This document shows positions 26,795 through 36,676 of a DNA stretch of 46,022 nt, piece by piece. A program made the position numbers and the translations under genes. The stretch comes from Pseudomonadota bacterium (GTDB taxonomy: Bacteria > Pseudomonadota > Alphaproteobacteria > Reyranellales > Reyranellaceae). Location: positions 1 through 46,022 of the forward strand of contig JAFEFG010000029.1 in NCBI GenBank assembly GCA_018240685.1. Reading direction: 5' to 3'. The notes under the pieces were generated by a model. That model was given only the letters and a program-made list of their open reading frames with translations. It was not told the DNA's origin and searched no databases. How positions within the stretch are numbered: position 1 is the first letter of the stretch; each line of letters starts with the position of its first letter.

Positions 26795-27592
26795 CTACTT
26801 GTTCGCGGCGTCGACGGCGCGGCGCGCCATCACCCCCACCAGATGCGCCCGATATTCGGCGCTGCCGTGGATGTCGCTGTTGAGGTCGTCGGCCGGAACC
26901 TTGATGTCCTTGATGGCAGCCGAGGTGAAATTCTTGGACAGCGCGTCCTCCATGGCCTTGACGCGGAACACCGACGGGCCCGCTCCGGTCACCGCGACCC
27001 GCACGGTGTTGCCCGTCTTGGCCACGAACACGCCCACCATCGCGTAGCGCGACGCGGGGTTGCGGAACTTCATGTAGGCGGCCTTGTCGGGCTTGGGGAA
27101 GCTCACCGAGGTGATGAGCTCGCCGTCCTTGAGCGCCGTCTCGAACAGGCCCTTGAAGAAGCCGTCCGCCGCGTGCTTGCCGGTGTTGGTGGTGATGGTC
27201 GCATTCAGCGCCACAACCGCCGCCGGATAGTCGGCGGCCGGATCGGAGTTGGCGATCGAGCCGCCGATCGTGCCGCGGTTTCGCACCGCCGGGTCGCCGA
27301 TCATGCCGGCGAGCTCGGCAAGGGCCGGGATCATCCGCTTGACGTCGGCGGAACTCGCCACGTCGAAGTGCCTGGTCATGGCGCCGATCACCACGTTCGA
27401 GCCCTCGACCTTGACGCCGGCAAGGTCCTTGATGGCGCCGAGATCGATCACGTCGCTCGGCTTGGCCAGTCTCTGCTTCAGGGTCGGAATGAGCGTCATC
27501 CCGCCCGCCATGGGCCTCGCCTCGTCCTTGCCCTTCAGGGCGCTGACGGCATCGGCGAGGCTCTTGGGACGATGGTAAGCGAAGTCGTACAT
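26795..27592 (-). CDS. coxM: CO dehydrogenase-like FAD-binding medium subunit
   Basis: The 265-residue protein carries the flavin subunit motifs of the xanthine oxidase/CO dehydrogenase family: AGGMTLIPTLKQR near residue 29 and TIGGSIANSDPAADYPA near residue 108, both of which contact FAD. It passes electrons from the iron-sulfur subunit to an acceptor. It is the last gene of the S-L-M set, 31 bases after coxL, and is followed by a strong terminator. The order S-L-M is that of form II (BMS-type) enzymes. Whether the enzyme oxidises CO or another substrate is open. Confidence 0.92.
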   Translation of the reverse strand: MYDFAYHRPKSLADAVSALKGKDEARPMAGGMTLIPTLKQRLAKPSDVIDLGAIKDLAGVKVEGSNVVIGAMTRHFDVASSADVKRMIPALAELAGMIGDPAVRNRGTIGGSIANSDPAADYPAAVVALNATITTNTGKHAADGFFKGLFETALKDGELITSVSFPKPDKAAYMKFRNPASRYAMVGVFVAKTGNTVRVAVTGAGPSVFRVKAMEDALSKNFTSAAIKDIKVPADDLNSDIHGSAEYRAHLVGVMARRAVDAANK

Positions 27593-27623
27593 CTCTTTTC
27601 CTCCGTTACTCGGCCGGCGCGCG

Positions 27624-29987
27624 CTACGCGCCGTGGATGGTCCGCCACACGTTCATGGGCGTGGCAGGCATCGGCACGTGGGTGACGCCGAGTGGCGCCA
27701 GCGCGTCGTGGACGGCATTCATCACGGCGGCCGGCGCGGCAATCGCTCCGGCTTCACCGCATCCCTTCACGCCCAGCGGATTGTGCGGACAGGGCGTGAC
27801 CTTGTATCCGAGCTTGAACGACGGCACGTCGTCCGCGCGCGGCACCGCATAGTCCATGAACGAGCCGCTGAGAAGCTGGCCCGTATCACTGTCGTAGACC
27901 GCCTTCTCCAGCAGCGCCTGGCCGACACCCTGGACGATGCCGCCATGCACCTGGCCCTCGACGATCATCGGATTGATGATGTTGCCGAAGTCGTCGACGG
28001 CCGTGAAGTTCACGATCTCGACCACACCGGTATCCGGATCGACCTCCACCTCGCAGATCTGCGTACCCGCCGGATAGACGAAGTTCGCGGGATCGTAGAA
28101 GGCATTCTCGTCCATGCCGGGCTCCAGCTCGGCCAGCGGATAGTTGTGCGGCACGTAGGCGGCGAACACCGTCTGCGCGAGCGGCACGCTCTTGTCCGTG
28201 CCCGCCACCTTGAAGGTGCCGTTCTCGAACACGACGTCGTTGACCGACGCCTCCATGAGATGAGCGGCGATCTTCTTGCCCTTGGCGATGATCTTGTCGG
28301 CCGCCTTCATGATGGCCGAACCGCCTACCGCCAGCGAGCGGCTGCCGTAGCTGCCCATGCCGAACGGCGTCGTGGCGGTATCGCCGTGCACGACCTCGAT
28401 GTTCTCGAGCGGTACGCCGAGCTTGTCCGACACGATCTGCGCGAAGGTCGTCTCGTGGCTCTGGCCATGGCTGTGCGCCCCGGTCAGGATCTGAACGTTG
28501 CCCGTCGGGTTGAACTTGATCTGGGCCGATTCCCATTGCCCGACACCGCCGCCGAGCTGTCCGATCACCTGCGACGGCGCGAGCCCGCAGGCCTCGATAT
28601 AGGACGAGAAACCGATGCCGCGCAGTTTGCCACGCGCCTTCGCCTCGGAACGGCGCGCCGCGAAGCCCTTGTAATCGGCAATCTTCATCGCCTCGTCGAT
28701 GATCGGCGGATAGTTCCCCGAGTCGTATTGCAGAGCGACCGGCGTCTGGTAGGGAAACGCCGTCGAGGGGATGAAGTTCTTCCGCCGCAGCTCGGCCGGA
28801 TCGATCTTCAGCTCCTGCGCCGCCTTGGAGACGATGCTCTCGATGACGAACGTCGCCTCAGGCCGGCCTGCGCCGCGATAGGCGTCGACCGGAGCGGTGT
28901 TGGTAAGTGCCGCCTTCACGTTGGCGTAGATCACCGGCGTCGTGTACTGGCCCGCCAGCAGCGTCGCGTAGAGATAGGTCGGCACCGCCGTGGAGAAGGT
29001 CGAGAGATAGGCGCCCATGTTGGCGATGGTCTCGACCTTGAAGGCCAGGAACTTGCCGTCCTTGTCGAGCGCGAGCTCGGCATGCGTGACGTGATCGCGG
29101 CCATGGCAGTCCGTCATGAAGGACTCGCTGCGCTCGGCCGTCCACTTGATCGGGCGGCCGACCTTGGCCGCCGCCCAGCAGACCAGCGTCTCGTCGGCAT
29201 AGCAGAAGATCTTGCTGCCGAAGCCGCCGCCGACGTCGGGCGCGATCACCCGCAGCTTGTGCTCGGGGATGCCCAGCACGAAGGCCGACAGGATGAGGCG
29301 CAGGACGTGCGGGTTCTGCGACGTCGACCACAGCGTGTAATGGCCCGTTCCCTTGTCGTACTCCGCCGCCGCCGCGCGCGGCTCCATGGCGTTGGGGATC
29401 AGGCGGTTGTTGACGATGTCGATCTTGGTGACGTGCGCGGCCTTGGCCAAGGCGGCGTCGACATCGGCCTTCGACCCGATTTCCCAGTCATAGACCAGAT
29501 TACCCGGCGCCTCCGCATGGACCTGGGGGGCACCCTTGTCCAGGGCATGGGCCAGATCGACGATCGAGGGCTTCACCTCGTAGTCGACCTTGATCTTCTC
29601 GGCCGCGTCCTTGGCTTCCTCCGGGCTGTTGGCCACGACCATCGCCACCGTGTCGCCGACGTAGCGAACGGTGTCGAGCGCCATCGGCGGATGCGGCGGT
29701 GCCTTGTGCGGCTCGCCGTGCTTGTCCTTCACCACCCAGCCGCAGATGAGGCCGCCAACCTTGGACTCGGCCACGTCCTTGCCGGTGTAGACCGCCACCA
29801 CGCCCGGCATCTTCTCCGCCGCCGAGATGTCGATCGACTTGATCTTCGCGTGAGCGTGGGGTGAACGCAGGAAGTACGCGTAGGTGGCCCGTGCGAGGGC
29901 CAAGTCGTCGACATAGCGGCCGGTACCCGTCAGGAAGCGCTTGTCTTCCGTGCGCAGGACCCGGGCGCCGATCCCGGTGGCGGTCAT
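27624..29987 (-). CDS. coxL: CO dehydrogenase-like molybdopterin large subunit, form II
   Basis: The 787-residue molybdenum hydroxylase subunit opens [20 protein letters not shown]. Its active-site loop reads [11 protein letters not shown], the AYRGAGR signature of form II enzymes, not the AYXCSFR loop (with the Cys that binds copper) of proven form I CO dehydrogenases. The C-terminal [11 protein letters not shown] contains the conserved catalytic Glu. THSHGQ-type cofactor contacts ([12 protein letters not shown]) are present. The gene begins two bases after the coxS stop. CO oxidation by form II enzymes is disputed, so the substrate may be another aldehyde or heterocycle. Confidence 0.93.
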   Translation of the reverse strand: MTATGIGARVLRTEDKRFLTGTGRYVDDLALARATYAYFLRSPHAHAKIKSIDISAAEKMPGVVAVYTGKDVAESKVGGLICGWVVKDKHGEPHKAPPHPPMALDTVRYVGDTVAMVVANSPEEAKDAAEKIKVDYEVKPSIVDLAHALDKGAPQVHAEAPGNLVYDWEIGSKADVDAALAKAAHVTKIDIVNNRLIPNAMEPRAAAAEYDKGTGHYTLWSTSQNPHVLRLILSAFVLGIPEHKLRVIAPDVGGGFGSKIFCYADETLVCWAAAKVGRPIKWTAERSESFMTDCHGRDHVTHAELALDKDGKFLAFKVETIANMGAYLSTFSTAVPTYLYATLLAGQYTTPVIYANVKAALTNTAPVDAYRGAGRPEATFVIESIVSKAAQELKIDPAELRRKNFIPSTAFPYQTPVALQYDSGNYPPIIDEAMKIADYKGFAARRSEAKARGKLRGIGFSSYIEACGLAPSQVIGQLGGGVGQWESAQIKFNPTGNVQILTGAHSHGQSHETTFAQIVSDKLGVPLENIEVVHGDTATTPFGMGSYGSRSLAVGGSAIMKAADKIIAKGKKIAAHLMEASVNDVVFENGTFKVAGTDKSVPLAQTVFAAYVPHNYPLAELEPGMDENAFYDPANFVYPAGTQICEVEVDPDTGVVEIVNFTAVDDFGNIINPMIVEGQVHGGIVQGVGQALLEKAVYDSDTGQLLSGSFMDYAVPRADDVPSFKLGYKVTPCPHNPLGVKGCGEAGAIAAPAAVMNAVHDALAPLGVTHVPMPATPMNVWRTIHGA

Positions 29988-29989
29988 GG

Positions 29990-30475
<486 letters not shown>

Positions 30476-30608
30476 ACTCCTCTCCCTCACATCGTTGGTT
30501 CAGGCTGCGCCGAAACGCGCGGCAGGGCTTTGATGGACTCTCGCAAGCGGTCGCCAGCCGGGTCAAGCGAATTACGGATGACGAATAACGGGCGGCGAAA
30601 TATCGCCC

Positions 30609-30734
30609 TTACCGGCTGATCAGGAACACAATGACAAGAACGGCTGCGCCGACGCCGATGATCGTCCAGTGCCGGAATCCTCGCTGCGCTGCAGCAGGCG
30701 GCACCGACGGCGGCGACTCCGCGGGCCCGGCCAT
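30609..30734 (-). CDS. 41-residue single-pass membrane micro-protein, possible detached CoxG anchor
   Basis: This short frame begins at an ATG that shares one base with the coxG stop (TGATG) and ends at TAA 30611-30609. The product starts MAGPAESPPSVPPAAAQRGF, a Pro/Ala-rich linker, and ends in one hydrophobic helix WTIIGVGAAVLVIVFLIS plus Arg. That layout equals the linker and C-terminal membrane anchor found fused to the end of many CoxG proteins. The start-stop overlap predicts coupled translation. It may be a split form created by a frameshift, or a frameshifting site that makes both anchored and soluble CoxG. No homologue search could be run. Confidence 0.6.
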   Translation of the reverse strand: MAGPAESPPSVPPAAAQRGFRHWTIIGVGAAVLVIVFLISR

Positions 30735-31192
30735 CAGGCCGCCGGCGCCGCAGTCGCGCCGACGCTTTCGGCGAACTTGCCGAAGAACTGATCGGCGAGT
30801 TTCTTCGCCGTGCCGGCGATCAGGCGGGCGCCCACCTGCGCGATCTTGCCTCCGACCTGGGCATCGACCTCATAGGTAAGCACGGTGTCGCCGCCGTCTT
30901 CGGTGAGCTTCACGACCGCGCCGCCCTTGGCGAAGCCGGCAACGCCGCCCTGCCCCTCGCCGGTGATCTTGTAGCCGTTCGGCGGATCGATGTCGGACAG
31001 GGTGACCTTCCCCGCAAAACCCGCGCTCACCGGCCCGATGCGCAGGCGGACCTTCGCCGTCATCTCGGTGTCCGACAGCTTCTCGAGCGACTCGCAGCCG
31101 GGAATGCAGGCCCGCAGGATTTCCTGGTCATTCAGCGCCGCAAAGACCTTGTCGCGCGGGGCCGCAATTTTATATTCGCCCTTGATTTCCAT
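30734..31192 (-). CDS. coxG: CoxG family SRPBCC protein (CO dehydrogenase subunit G-like)
   Basis: The 152-residue protein has the START/SRPBCC-like fold of CoxG: it opens MEIKGEYKIAAPRDKVFAALND, followed by ACIPGCESLEKLS, the conserved core YKITGEGQGGVAGFAKGGAV, and a long C-terminal helix with GARLIAGTAKKLADQFFGKF. Known CoxG recruits CO dehydrogenase to the membrane and is implicated in quinone handling. AAGGGGAG precedes the ATG. It has no membrane helix of its own; the overlapping micro-ORF downstream supplies one. It starts 27 bases after the stop of the GH17 gene, so it may share that gene's transcript, and it precedes coxSLM. Confidence 0.92.
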   Translation of the reverse strand: MEIKGEYKIAAPRDKVFAALNDQEILRACIPGCESLEKLSDTEMTAKVRLRIGPVSAGFAGKVTLSDIDPPNGYKITGEGQGGVAGFAKGGAVVKLTEDGGDTVLTYEVDAQVGGKIAQVGARLIAGTAKKLADQFFGKFAESVGATAAPAA

Positions 31193-31219
31193 AAAACTAC
31201 TCCCCTTTCCGACCCAGCC

Positions 31220-33154
31220 TTACCATTTGCTGGTATAAGAGTCCGGGGGCGGTTCTGCCAGTGGTTCCCGTACCGACAGATAGATGGTCGCCAGGTAAGG
31301 GATTGCCATCAGGACCGCGAGAGCGGCGAACCAGTCGCTCTGGGTGTTCCAGAAAAGTGTCCTGATCACCCAACGGCCACCATCGACGGACGTGAAGCCG
31401 CCGGCACCGCCGTCGAAGAGCTTGATCGCCCCTTCCGTGACGACCATCACTGCTGCCCAGAAAATCAGCAGCCCCGAGAGGATGATCTCCGGCAGGACCG
31501 GCCGCACGCGGGTGAGCGTCCGCTTCATGCGTACATGGCCGCCGCTGCCGTCGTAGCCCAGCAGGCGGCCGAACGAGAGCGCGCGCAGCAATCGGGCCGG
31601 CCGCTGCCCGGCGTCGGTACGCAACACCGTCATGACCTTCCATGCCATGAGGCACATGCTTGGGATGACGAAGCTCCAGATCGGGAAGTCGCGATAGCGG
31701 CCGTCGATCGCGATCTGCCAGACCAAGGTATCGCTCAGCCGGATGACGCCGCCGTACCAGTCGATCGAGATCACGATCAGGTAGAAGATGCAGAGCACCG
31801 TCAGCGCGAGATAGAGGATCTGCGCCATCAAGTCCGCACGCGCGAAGATGCGGAACCGCGGCAGGTCCCGCCAAGCGCGCCAGGCCTCCCGGACCCGCGC
31901 CCCGTAGAGCGACGGATCGGCCATCCGCCCCGTGAGGCTGTCGGCAATGCCGCGCAGCAGCGCATAGCTGAAAGCGCCGAGCAGCAGCGCCCAGAACACG
32001 ATGCCGATGGTCTTCTCGACATAGAAGTTGCGCGAATAGTCGGTCCAGATGGATTGCACGTAGCAGGTCAGGATGAGCTGGCTGAAGAAGGCGAAGATCG
32101 CGATGTGCCTCCCCCTTGCGCCCCGGCGCCAGCTCGCGAAGCCGAGCACCAGCAGGCCGGACATCAGGGTCGAGACCGCGAACAGCAGCCGCCAGCGCGG
32201 CTCCGCCGAGACCGGCTTGCCGAGTTCGAACTTGTCGCCGCGATAGGCGTCGAGCAGCCCCCAGGTCGCGCCAACGGTGCCTTCCTGGCGGGCCTTCCAG
32301 TACTGGTCGAAGGCCTCGACGATGTTGTAGTCGAAATGCTCCCGGTCGGCCAAGGAACGGAACATAGAGAAGAAGCGCACCTGCTCCACCCGGCCCGGCC
32401 GCGCGTCGGAGCGCATGCGTCCGTCGGACGGCCAGCCTGTTTCGCCGATCACGATCTGCTTGCCGGGGAAGCGCGCCTGCACCCGGCGATAGATGTCGAG
32501 GATGTGCTTCTCGATGCTCAACCGGCCATCAGGCTCGCGGCGATCCATACCGACGGGTTCGTCCTCCCAGTACGGCAGCATGTGGATGGTGATGAAATCG
32601 ACCTCGTCCGCCAGCGACGGGTTGCGCAGCCAGAATTCCCACACATCGGCATAGGTCACGGGCTGCTTCACCCGCTGCTTGACCATGCGGATGTAGGCCC
32701 GCAGCTGGTTCGCGGTCAGATCCTTGCGCAAAAGCACCTCGTTGCCGACGATCACCCGCTCGACCGTGTCCGGATACTTGTTGGCGTGATCGATCAGCAG
32801 GTTCACCTGCTCGAGGTTCTCCTTGTCGTTGTCGTTGAGCCAGGCCCCTTCCCATACCTTGAGGCCGTACTTGCCGGCGCGCTGCGGCACCGTTTCGAGG
32901 TTCTCGCCCGCCGAATAGGTGCGCACGGCCCGCACCTTGCCCTGCAGGCGCTTGAGATCCTGCTCGATCTGGTCGGGCGTCGGAAACGTCCGTGACAGCG
33001 GACTCTGCCCTGGCCGATAGGGGGCGAAGGAGACGCTCTGCAGCGGCTCGCTCGTCCAGCCGGCAATATCGACCGGCCGGTTCGGCAGCCACCACCACAG
33101 CAGATTGAGCGCTGTCACGATCGCGAACGCGATCAACGCCACTAAGGCACGCAT
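31220..33154 (-). CDS. Membrane protein with N-terminal GH17 (beta-1,3-glucanase-like) domain
   Basis: The 644-residue protein has an N-terminal membrane helix (about residues 5-22), a glycoside hydrolase 17 domain (about 40-310) and about six or seven membrane helices after residue 325. The expected acid/base is Glu139 in VIVGNEVLL and the nucleophile Glu238 in VIGETGWPS. GH17 domains cleave or transfer beta-1,3-glucans, and in rhizobial NdvC-like proteins a similar layout takes part in making periplasmic cyclic beta-1,3/1,6-glucans. No family 2 glycosyltransferase domain is present. It lies directly upstream of coxG on the same strand, which is unusual and may be chance. Confidence 0.82.
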   Translation of the reverse strand: MRALVALIAFAIVTALNLLWWWLPNRPVDIAGWTSEPLQSVSFAPYRPGQSPLSRTFPTPDQIEQDLKRLQGKVRAVRTYSAGENLETVPQRAGKYGLKVWEGAWLNDNDKENLEQVNLLIDHANKYPDTVERVIVGNEVLLRKDLTANQLRAYIRMVKQRVKQPVTYADVWEFWLRNPSLADEVDFITIHMLPYWEDEPVGMDRREPDGRLSIEKHILDIYRRVQARFPGKQIVIGETGWPSDGRMRSDARPGRVEQVRFFSMFRSLADREHFDYNIVEAFDQYWKARQEGTVGATWGLLDAYRGDKFELGKPVSAEPRWRLLFAVSTLMSGLLVLGFASWRRGARGRHIAIFAFFSQLILTCYVQSIWTDYSRNFYVEKTIGIVFWALLLGAFSYALLRGIADSLTGRMADPSLYGARVREAWRAWRDLPRFRIFARADLMAQILYLALTVLCIFYLIVISIDWYGGVIRLSDTLVWQIAIDGRYRDFPIWSFVIPSMCLMAWKVMTVLRTDAGQRPARLLRALSFGRLLGYDGSGGHVRMKRTLTRVRPVLPEIILSGLLIFWAAVMVVTEGAIKLFDGGAGGFTSVDGGRWVIRTLFWNTQSDWFAALAVLMAIPYLATIYLSVREPLAEPPPDSYTSKW

Positions 33155-33248
33155 AGCCGCTTTGTAGCAGGATGCGGCCAGCGCGCCACTGCGGACCGAC
33201 GATCAATTTGTGGATCGACAACGGCGCGCAACCGCGAGTGCGGCTTGC

Positions 33249-34346
33249 CTAAATCGCCCCCAGCTGAACGCCCGCGATGGCCTGACGCAGGACCTGGTGG
33301 CCGCGGAACAGCACGGCTTCCTTCCAGTCGTCCGTCTCCGGATAGAACTGCCGGCGCATCGCCTTGCGCACGGGTTCGGCCTCCTTGCCGAGCGGGTCGC
33401 CGTATTTGTGCAGCCAGTGATCAGCCCGGAACGCCTTCTGACCGCTCTCGCGATCGAAGGTACCGAACTCCAGCGTGCACATGGTGAGGCGGGTCTCCGG
33501 TTCCTTCAGCACCCGATTGAGGCCGTAGTGGCCGAGCCCATCCCTTGCCTGGGAGGCAGTCTGGCCGCGCTTGGACTCGGTCACCGACTCGCCCCAGAAG
33601 GCGCGCACCCGGCGCGAGCCACCGCTGTCGATGTCGTAGTGCGTGATCGGCTCCCCGTAGCCATAGGGGCCAAGACCGGTATGGAAGTCGATGACCGCCA
33701 CATCGGGGCGTCCCTTGAGGAAGCGGTCGGCAATCGCATGCAGCGTGCGATTCGACCAGCTCGGCCCCCCGCCGCCGAAGAACATGCCGTCCGGGTGGCT
33801 GTACTGCCCGCCGGAGACAGCCCGGAAGAAGGCGATATCGCCCACTTTCTTACGATACTCGGCCAGCTTGGCATCGGCGGCCTTGACGCCCGCCTCGCTG
33901 AAGTCCGCCGGCACCAGGAAATCGGCGATCTCCAGGTAGCCCTCATTCACCGGATAGGGCTTGCTGTGATCGACGTAGTTGCGGTTGAGATCGTTGCCCT
34001 CCTCCGTCACCCGCCGGGTCCAGGCGAAGCCGTAGGGGTTGATCGCGTGGACGAACAGCAGCGCCGTATCCTTCGGCAGTCCCGCCGCGCCAATTCCGGC
34101 CAACCAGTCGACCTGAAAGCCCGAACCGCAATAGCCCTCAATCCCGTGCGTGCTCGAGATGGTCACGATGATCTTCGAGGCATCCTCGGGCCCCAGCCGC
34201 GCCACGTCCGTCGACAAGGCTTCGCCCTTCGGCCCCTTGGTAGGATTGTCGTAGCGATGGGTCGCAGCCCCTGCGATGCGGGCCGCGGCCAGGAACTTCT
34301 CGCGCGCCTCGCCGTAGCTGGCGGCGAAGGAATGGATGTTGGACAT
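33249..34346 (-). CDS. DUF2817 / M14-like zinc carboxypeptidase family protein
   Basis: The 365-residue protein starts MSNIHSFAASYGEARE at ATG 34346. A zinc-site motif THGIEGYCGS gives His67 and Glu70, and a second potential ligand His lies in VIDFHTGLGPYG. A C-terminal Glu in CTLEFGT could be the catalytic base of an M14-type peptidase. LLFVHAINPYGFAW and EEGNDLNRNY are family motifs. No signal peptide is visible. It follows the SDR gene by 14 bases in a three-gene run with the MDR enzyme, which is odd company for a peptidase. Its substrate is unknown. Confidence 0.83.
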   Translation of the reverse strand: MSNIHSFAASYGEAREKFLAAARIAGAATHRYDNPTKGPKGEALSTDVARLGPEDASKIIVTISSTHGIEGYCGSGFQVDWLAGIGAAGLPKDTALLFVHAINPYGFAWTRRVTEEGNDLNRNYVDHSKPYPVNEGYLEIADFLVPADFSEAGVKAADAKLAEYRKKVGDIAFFRAVSGGQYSHPDGMFFGGGGPSWSNRTLHAIADRFLKGRPDVAVIDFHTGLGPYGYGEPITHYDIDSGGSRRVRAFWGESVTESKRGQTASQARDGLGHYGLNRVLKEPETRLTMCTLEFGTFDRESGQKAFRADHWLHKYGDPLGKEAEPVRKAMRRQFYPETDDWKEAVLFRGHQVLRQAIAGVQLGAI

Positions 34347-34360
34347 GCCTAACTCTGTGT

Positions 34361-35116
34361 CTAAGTCCGAAGCGTCAGCCCGCCATCGACCACCAGCTCG
34401 TGACCGGTGATGAAATCCGCCTCGTCCGAGGCGAGCAGCAGAGCGCCGCGCGCAATATCGATCGGCTGGCCGAGCCGGCGCAAGGCCGCCTTCTTCTCCC
34501 ATACCGAACGAATTTCCGGATTGTCGAAGTTGGTACGCGTCATGCCGGTATAGATGGCCCCCGGACAGATATAGTTGGCGGTGATGTTGAATTTCCCGAG
34601 TTCCAGGGCCAGCGTCCGGGTCAGCCCGCCGACGCCGGCCTTGGAGGCGCAGTAGGCCGCCAACCCGTAGTCGGTATCGAAGGCCATCACCGACGCCGTG
34701 TTGATGATCCGGGCCCGGTTCTTCTCCCGCGCCCGCGTCTTCAGCGCCGGGATGGCCTCGCGGCAGAGCCGGAACATGCCGCGCACGTTGACCGCATTGA
34801 CGCGGTCCCACATGTCGTCGGTCATCTCCTCGACGAAGGCGCGGCCGCTCACCCCGGCATTGTTGAACAGGATATCGAGCGCGCCGAACCGGGCGAGCGC
34901 CGCCTCGACGATGCGCTGGGGTGCATCTCCGGCCGTGATATCCGCCTTGAACGGCGCAATTGCCTCGCGGCCGGCATGCACGGAATCGATTTCCGATTCC
35001 GGCCGGTCTACCGCCAGGACATGCGCCCCTTCGTCGGCGAAAAGCTGCGCCGACGCCGCGCCTATTCCCGAAGCCGCCCCGGTGACGACGGCGATCTTGC
35101 CGGCGAGACGGCTCAT
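34361..35116 (-). CDS. Short-chain dehydrogenase/reductase (SDR)
   Basis: The 251-residue classical SDR has the cofactor motif VTGAASGIGAASA, NNAGVSG, and the catalytic Ser-Tyr-Lys as NTASVMAF, then YCASK. VDGGLTL ends the protein. VLAVDRPES after the second strand, with an acidic residue, suggests NAD rather than NADP. It probably oxidises or reduces an alcohol/ketone in the cytoplasm. It sits between the MDR enzyme (8 bases away) and the DUF2817 protein, so the three likely share a promoter upstream of 36102. Confidence 0.92.
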   Translation of the reverse strand: MSRLAGKIAVVTGAASGIGAASAQLFADEGAHVLAVDRPESEIDSVHAGREAIAPFKADITAGDAPQRIVEAALARFGALDILFNNAGVSGRAFVEEMTDDMWDRVNAVNVRGMFRLCREAIPALKTRAREKNRARIINTASVMAFDTDYGLAAYCASKAGVGGLTRTLALELGKFNITANYICPGAIYTGMTRTNFDNPEIRSVWEKKAALRRLGQPIDIARGALLLASDEADFITGHELVVDGGLTLRT

Positions 35117-35124
35117 GGTGCGCC

Positions 35125-36102
35125 TCAGGCCATCGTCAGGACGACCTTGCCGGTCGCCTTGCGGGAAAGCAGTGCATTCATCGCCTCGGCGCCTTTCTCC
35201 AGCGGGAAGCGCATCGAGATGTGCGGCTTGAGCTTGCCCTGCGCATACCAGGCGAGCAGCTCGTCGAAATTCTTGCGCGCGTCGACCGGATCGCGCGCGC
35301 GCCAGGCGCCATAGAAGACGCCGCGCACGTCGCAGCTCTTGAGCAAGGCCAGATTGGCGGGCAGCGACGGGATGCGGCCGGAGGCGAAACCCACCACCAA
35401 CAGGCGCCCGTACCAGGCGATGCAGCGGACCGCCTCGTCGAAGGCGTCCCCGCCGACGGCGTCGTAGATGATGTCCGCACCAGCGCCGCCGGTGAGCTCC
35501 TTCACCTTGTCGCGCATCTTCTCCTTGGCGTAGTTCACGAACAGGGTCGCGCCGTACTTGCGGCAGATCTCCATCTTCTCGTCGGATCCCACCGCCGCGA
35601 TCACCTTCAGCCCCATGAGTGCGCCGAGTTCGACGGCCGTCAGCCCGACGCCGCCCGACGCACCGATGACCAGCAGCGTCTCGCCGGGCTTGTAGCTGCT
35701 GCGCTGCTTCAGCGCGTAGTACGAGGTGCCGTAGGTCATCGTGAAGGCAGCGCCGTCCTCGTAGGTCATGTTCCTGGGCATCGGCAGGAGCTGGCTCTGG
35801 TCGGCCACGACTTCCGTCGCGTAGCCGCCATGGCCGACCATGCCGATCACCCGGTCGCCCACCTTGTACGCCGTGACGCCCTCGCCCACCTCGCTGACGT
35901 CGCCCGCCACCTCATGGCCGGGGGCGAAGGGACGCGGCGGCTTGAACTGGTACTTGTCGGCAATGATCAGCGTGTCGGGGAAGTTCACACCGGCGGCATG
36001 GACGGTAATGCGCACCTCGCCCTTGCCCAGCGGCTTGGAGGGCAGCTCCATCAGCTTGAGACTTTCCGGTCCGCCCGGCGTTTCGCTGATCATGGCCCGC
36101 AT
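35125..36102 (-). CDS. NADPH:quinone oxidoreductase-like MDR family enzyme
   Basis: The 325-residue zinc-free medium-chain dehydrogenase is of the quinone oxidoreductase type: GVNFPDTLIIADKYQ, FAPGHEVAGDVSEVG, and the nucleotide-binding VIGASGGVGLTAVELG. ADIIYDAVGGDAFDEAVR and C-terminal RKATGKVVLT are usual for the group. The ATG at 36102 has GGAG six bases upstream and is preferred to 36129. Such enzymes reduce quinones, enones or acyl-CoA substrates. Divergent from the MaoC/CitE pair over a 105-base spacer, it heads the MDR-SDR-DUF2817 run. Confidence 0.9.
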   Translation of the reverse strand: MRAMISETPGGPESLKLMELPSKPLGKGEVRITVHAAGVNFPDTLIIADKYQFKPPRPFAPGHEVAGDVSEVGEGVTAYKVGDRVIGMVGHGGYATEVVADQSQLLPMPRNMTYEDGAAFTMTYGTSYYALKQRSSYKPGETLLVIGASGGVGLTAVELGALMGLKVIAAVGSDEKMEICRKYGATLFVNYAKEKMRDKVKELTGGAGADIIYDAVGGDAFDEAVRCIAWYGRLLVVGFASGRIPSLPANLALLKSCDVRGVFYGAWRARDPVDARKNFDELLAWYAQGKLKPHISMRFPLEKGAEAMNALLSRKATGKVVLTMA

Positions 36103-36207
36103 CGTCTGCTCCGCATCTCGTTGTTTCATCTGTGATCGCATTGATACGATGGTCGCCGGGCCACCGTCCATCCATGCTAGAAGAGAGCCGTCTTTCGAGA
36201 GGAGAAA

Positions 36208-36660
36208 ATGGCAGGGCTGTATTTCGAGGAGTTCACGGTCGGGCGCACGTTCGACCATGCCTGGACCCGCACGGTCACCGAAATGGACAACGTGCTGTTC
36301 AGCTCGCTCACCATGAATGTCCAGCCGCTGCATCTGGACGAGGAATTCGCCTCGAAGACCGAGTTCGGCCAGCGCATCGTCAACAGCCTGTTCACGCTCG
36401 GCCTGATGATCGGCATCACCGTCAACGACACGACCCTGGGCACCACGGTGGCCAATCTCGGCATGACCGACGTCCGCTTCCCCAAGCCGGTGTTCCACGG
36501 CGACACGCTCAGGGTCCAGACCAAGGTCCTTTCGGTCCGCGAGAGCAAGTCGCGGCCGGATGCGGGGATCGTCGAATTCGGCCATACCGCCATCAACCAG
36601 CGCGGCGAGATCGTCGCCCAGTGCACGCGCCAGGCCCTGATGCGCAAGCGACCGAAATAA
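36208..36660 (+). CDS. MaoC-like enoyl-CoA hydratase
   Basis: The 150-residue single hotdog-domain MaoC protein begins [18 protein letters not shown]. The R-specific hydratase active site is seen as [12 protein letters not shown] (in place of the usual N-P-x-H-x-D, with His and Asp) followed by [23 protein letters not shown] precedes the ATG. It hydrates an enoyl-CoA. The next gene, a CitE-like lyase, lies 16 bases away; MaoC hydratase plus CitE-like lyase is the pairing of itaconyl-CoA hydratase with citramalyl-CoA lyase, and of mesaconyl-CoA hydratase with malyl-CoA-type lyases. Confidence 0.9.
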   Translation: MAGLYFEEFTVGRTFDHAWTRTVTEMDNVLFSSLTMNVQPLHLDEEFASKTEFGQRIVNSLFTLGLMIGITVNDTTLGTTVANLGMTDVRFPKPVFHGDTLRVQTKVLSVRESKSRPDAGIVEFGHTAINQRGEIVAQCTRQALMRKRPK

Positions 36661-36676
36661 GAGAGAGGCTCGATAA

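Noticed and set aside
27633..29864. A 743-codon open frame on the plus strand
   Set aside because: It is antisense to coxL, whose molybdopterin-binding motifs are unmistakable. Its composition is that of a shadow frame.
27624..29987. Assignment as a proven (form I) aerobic CO dehydrogenase
   Set aside because: The active-site loop reads AYRGAGR and lacks the AYXCSFR cysteine, and gene order is S-L-M, so form II is the correct label.
30594..30607. Short hairpin (GGCGA-AATA-TCGCC) after the micro-ORF as a terminator
   Set aside because: The stem is only five base pairs with no T-run on the minus strand; it is too weak to separate coxG from coxSLM.
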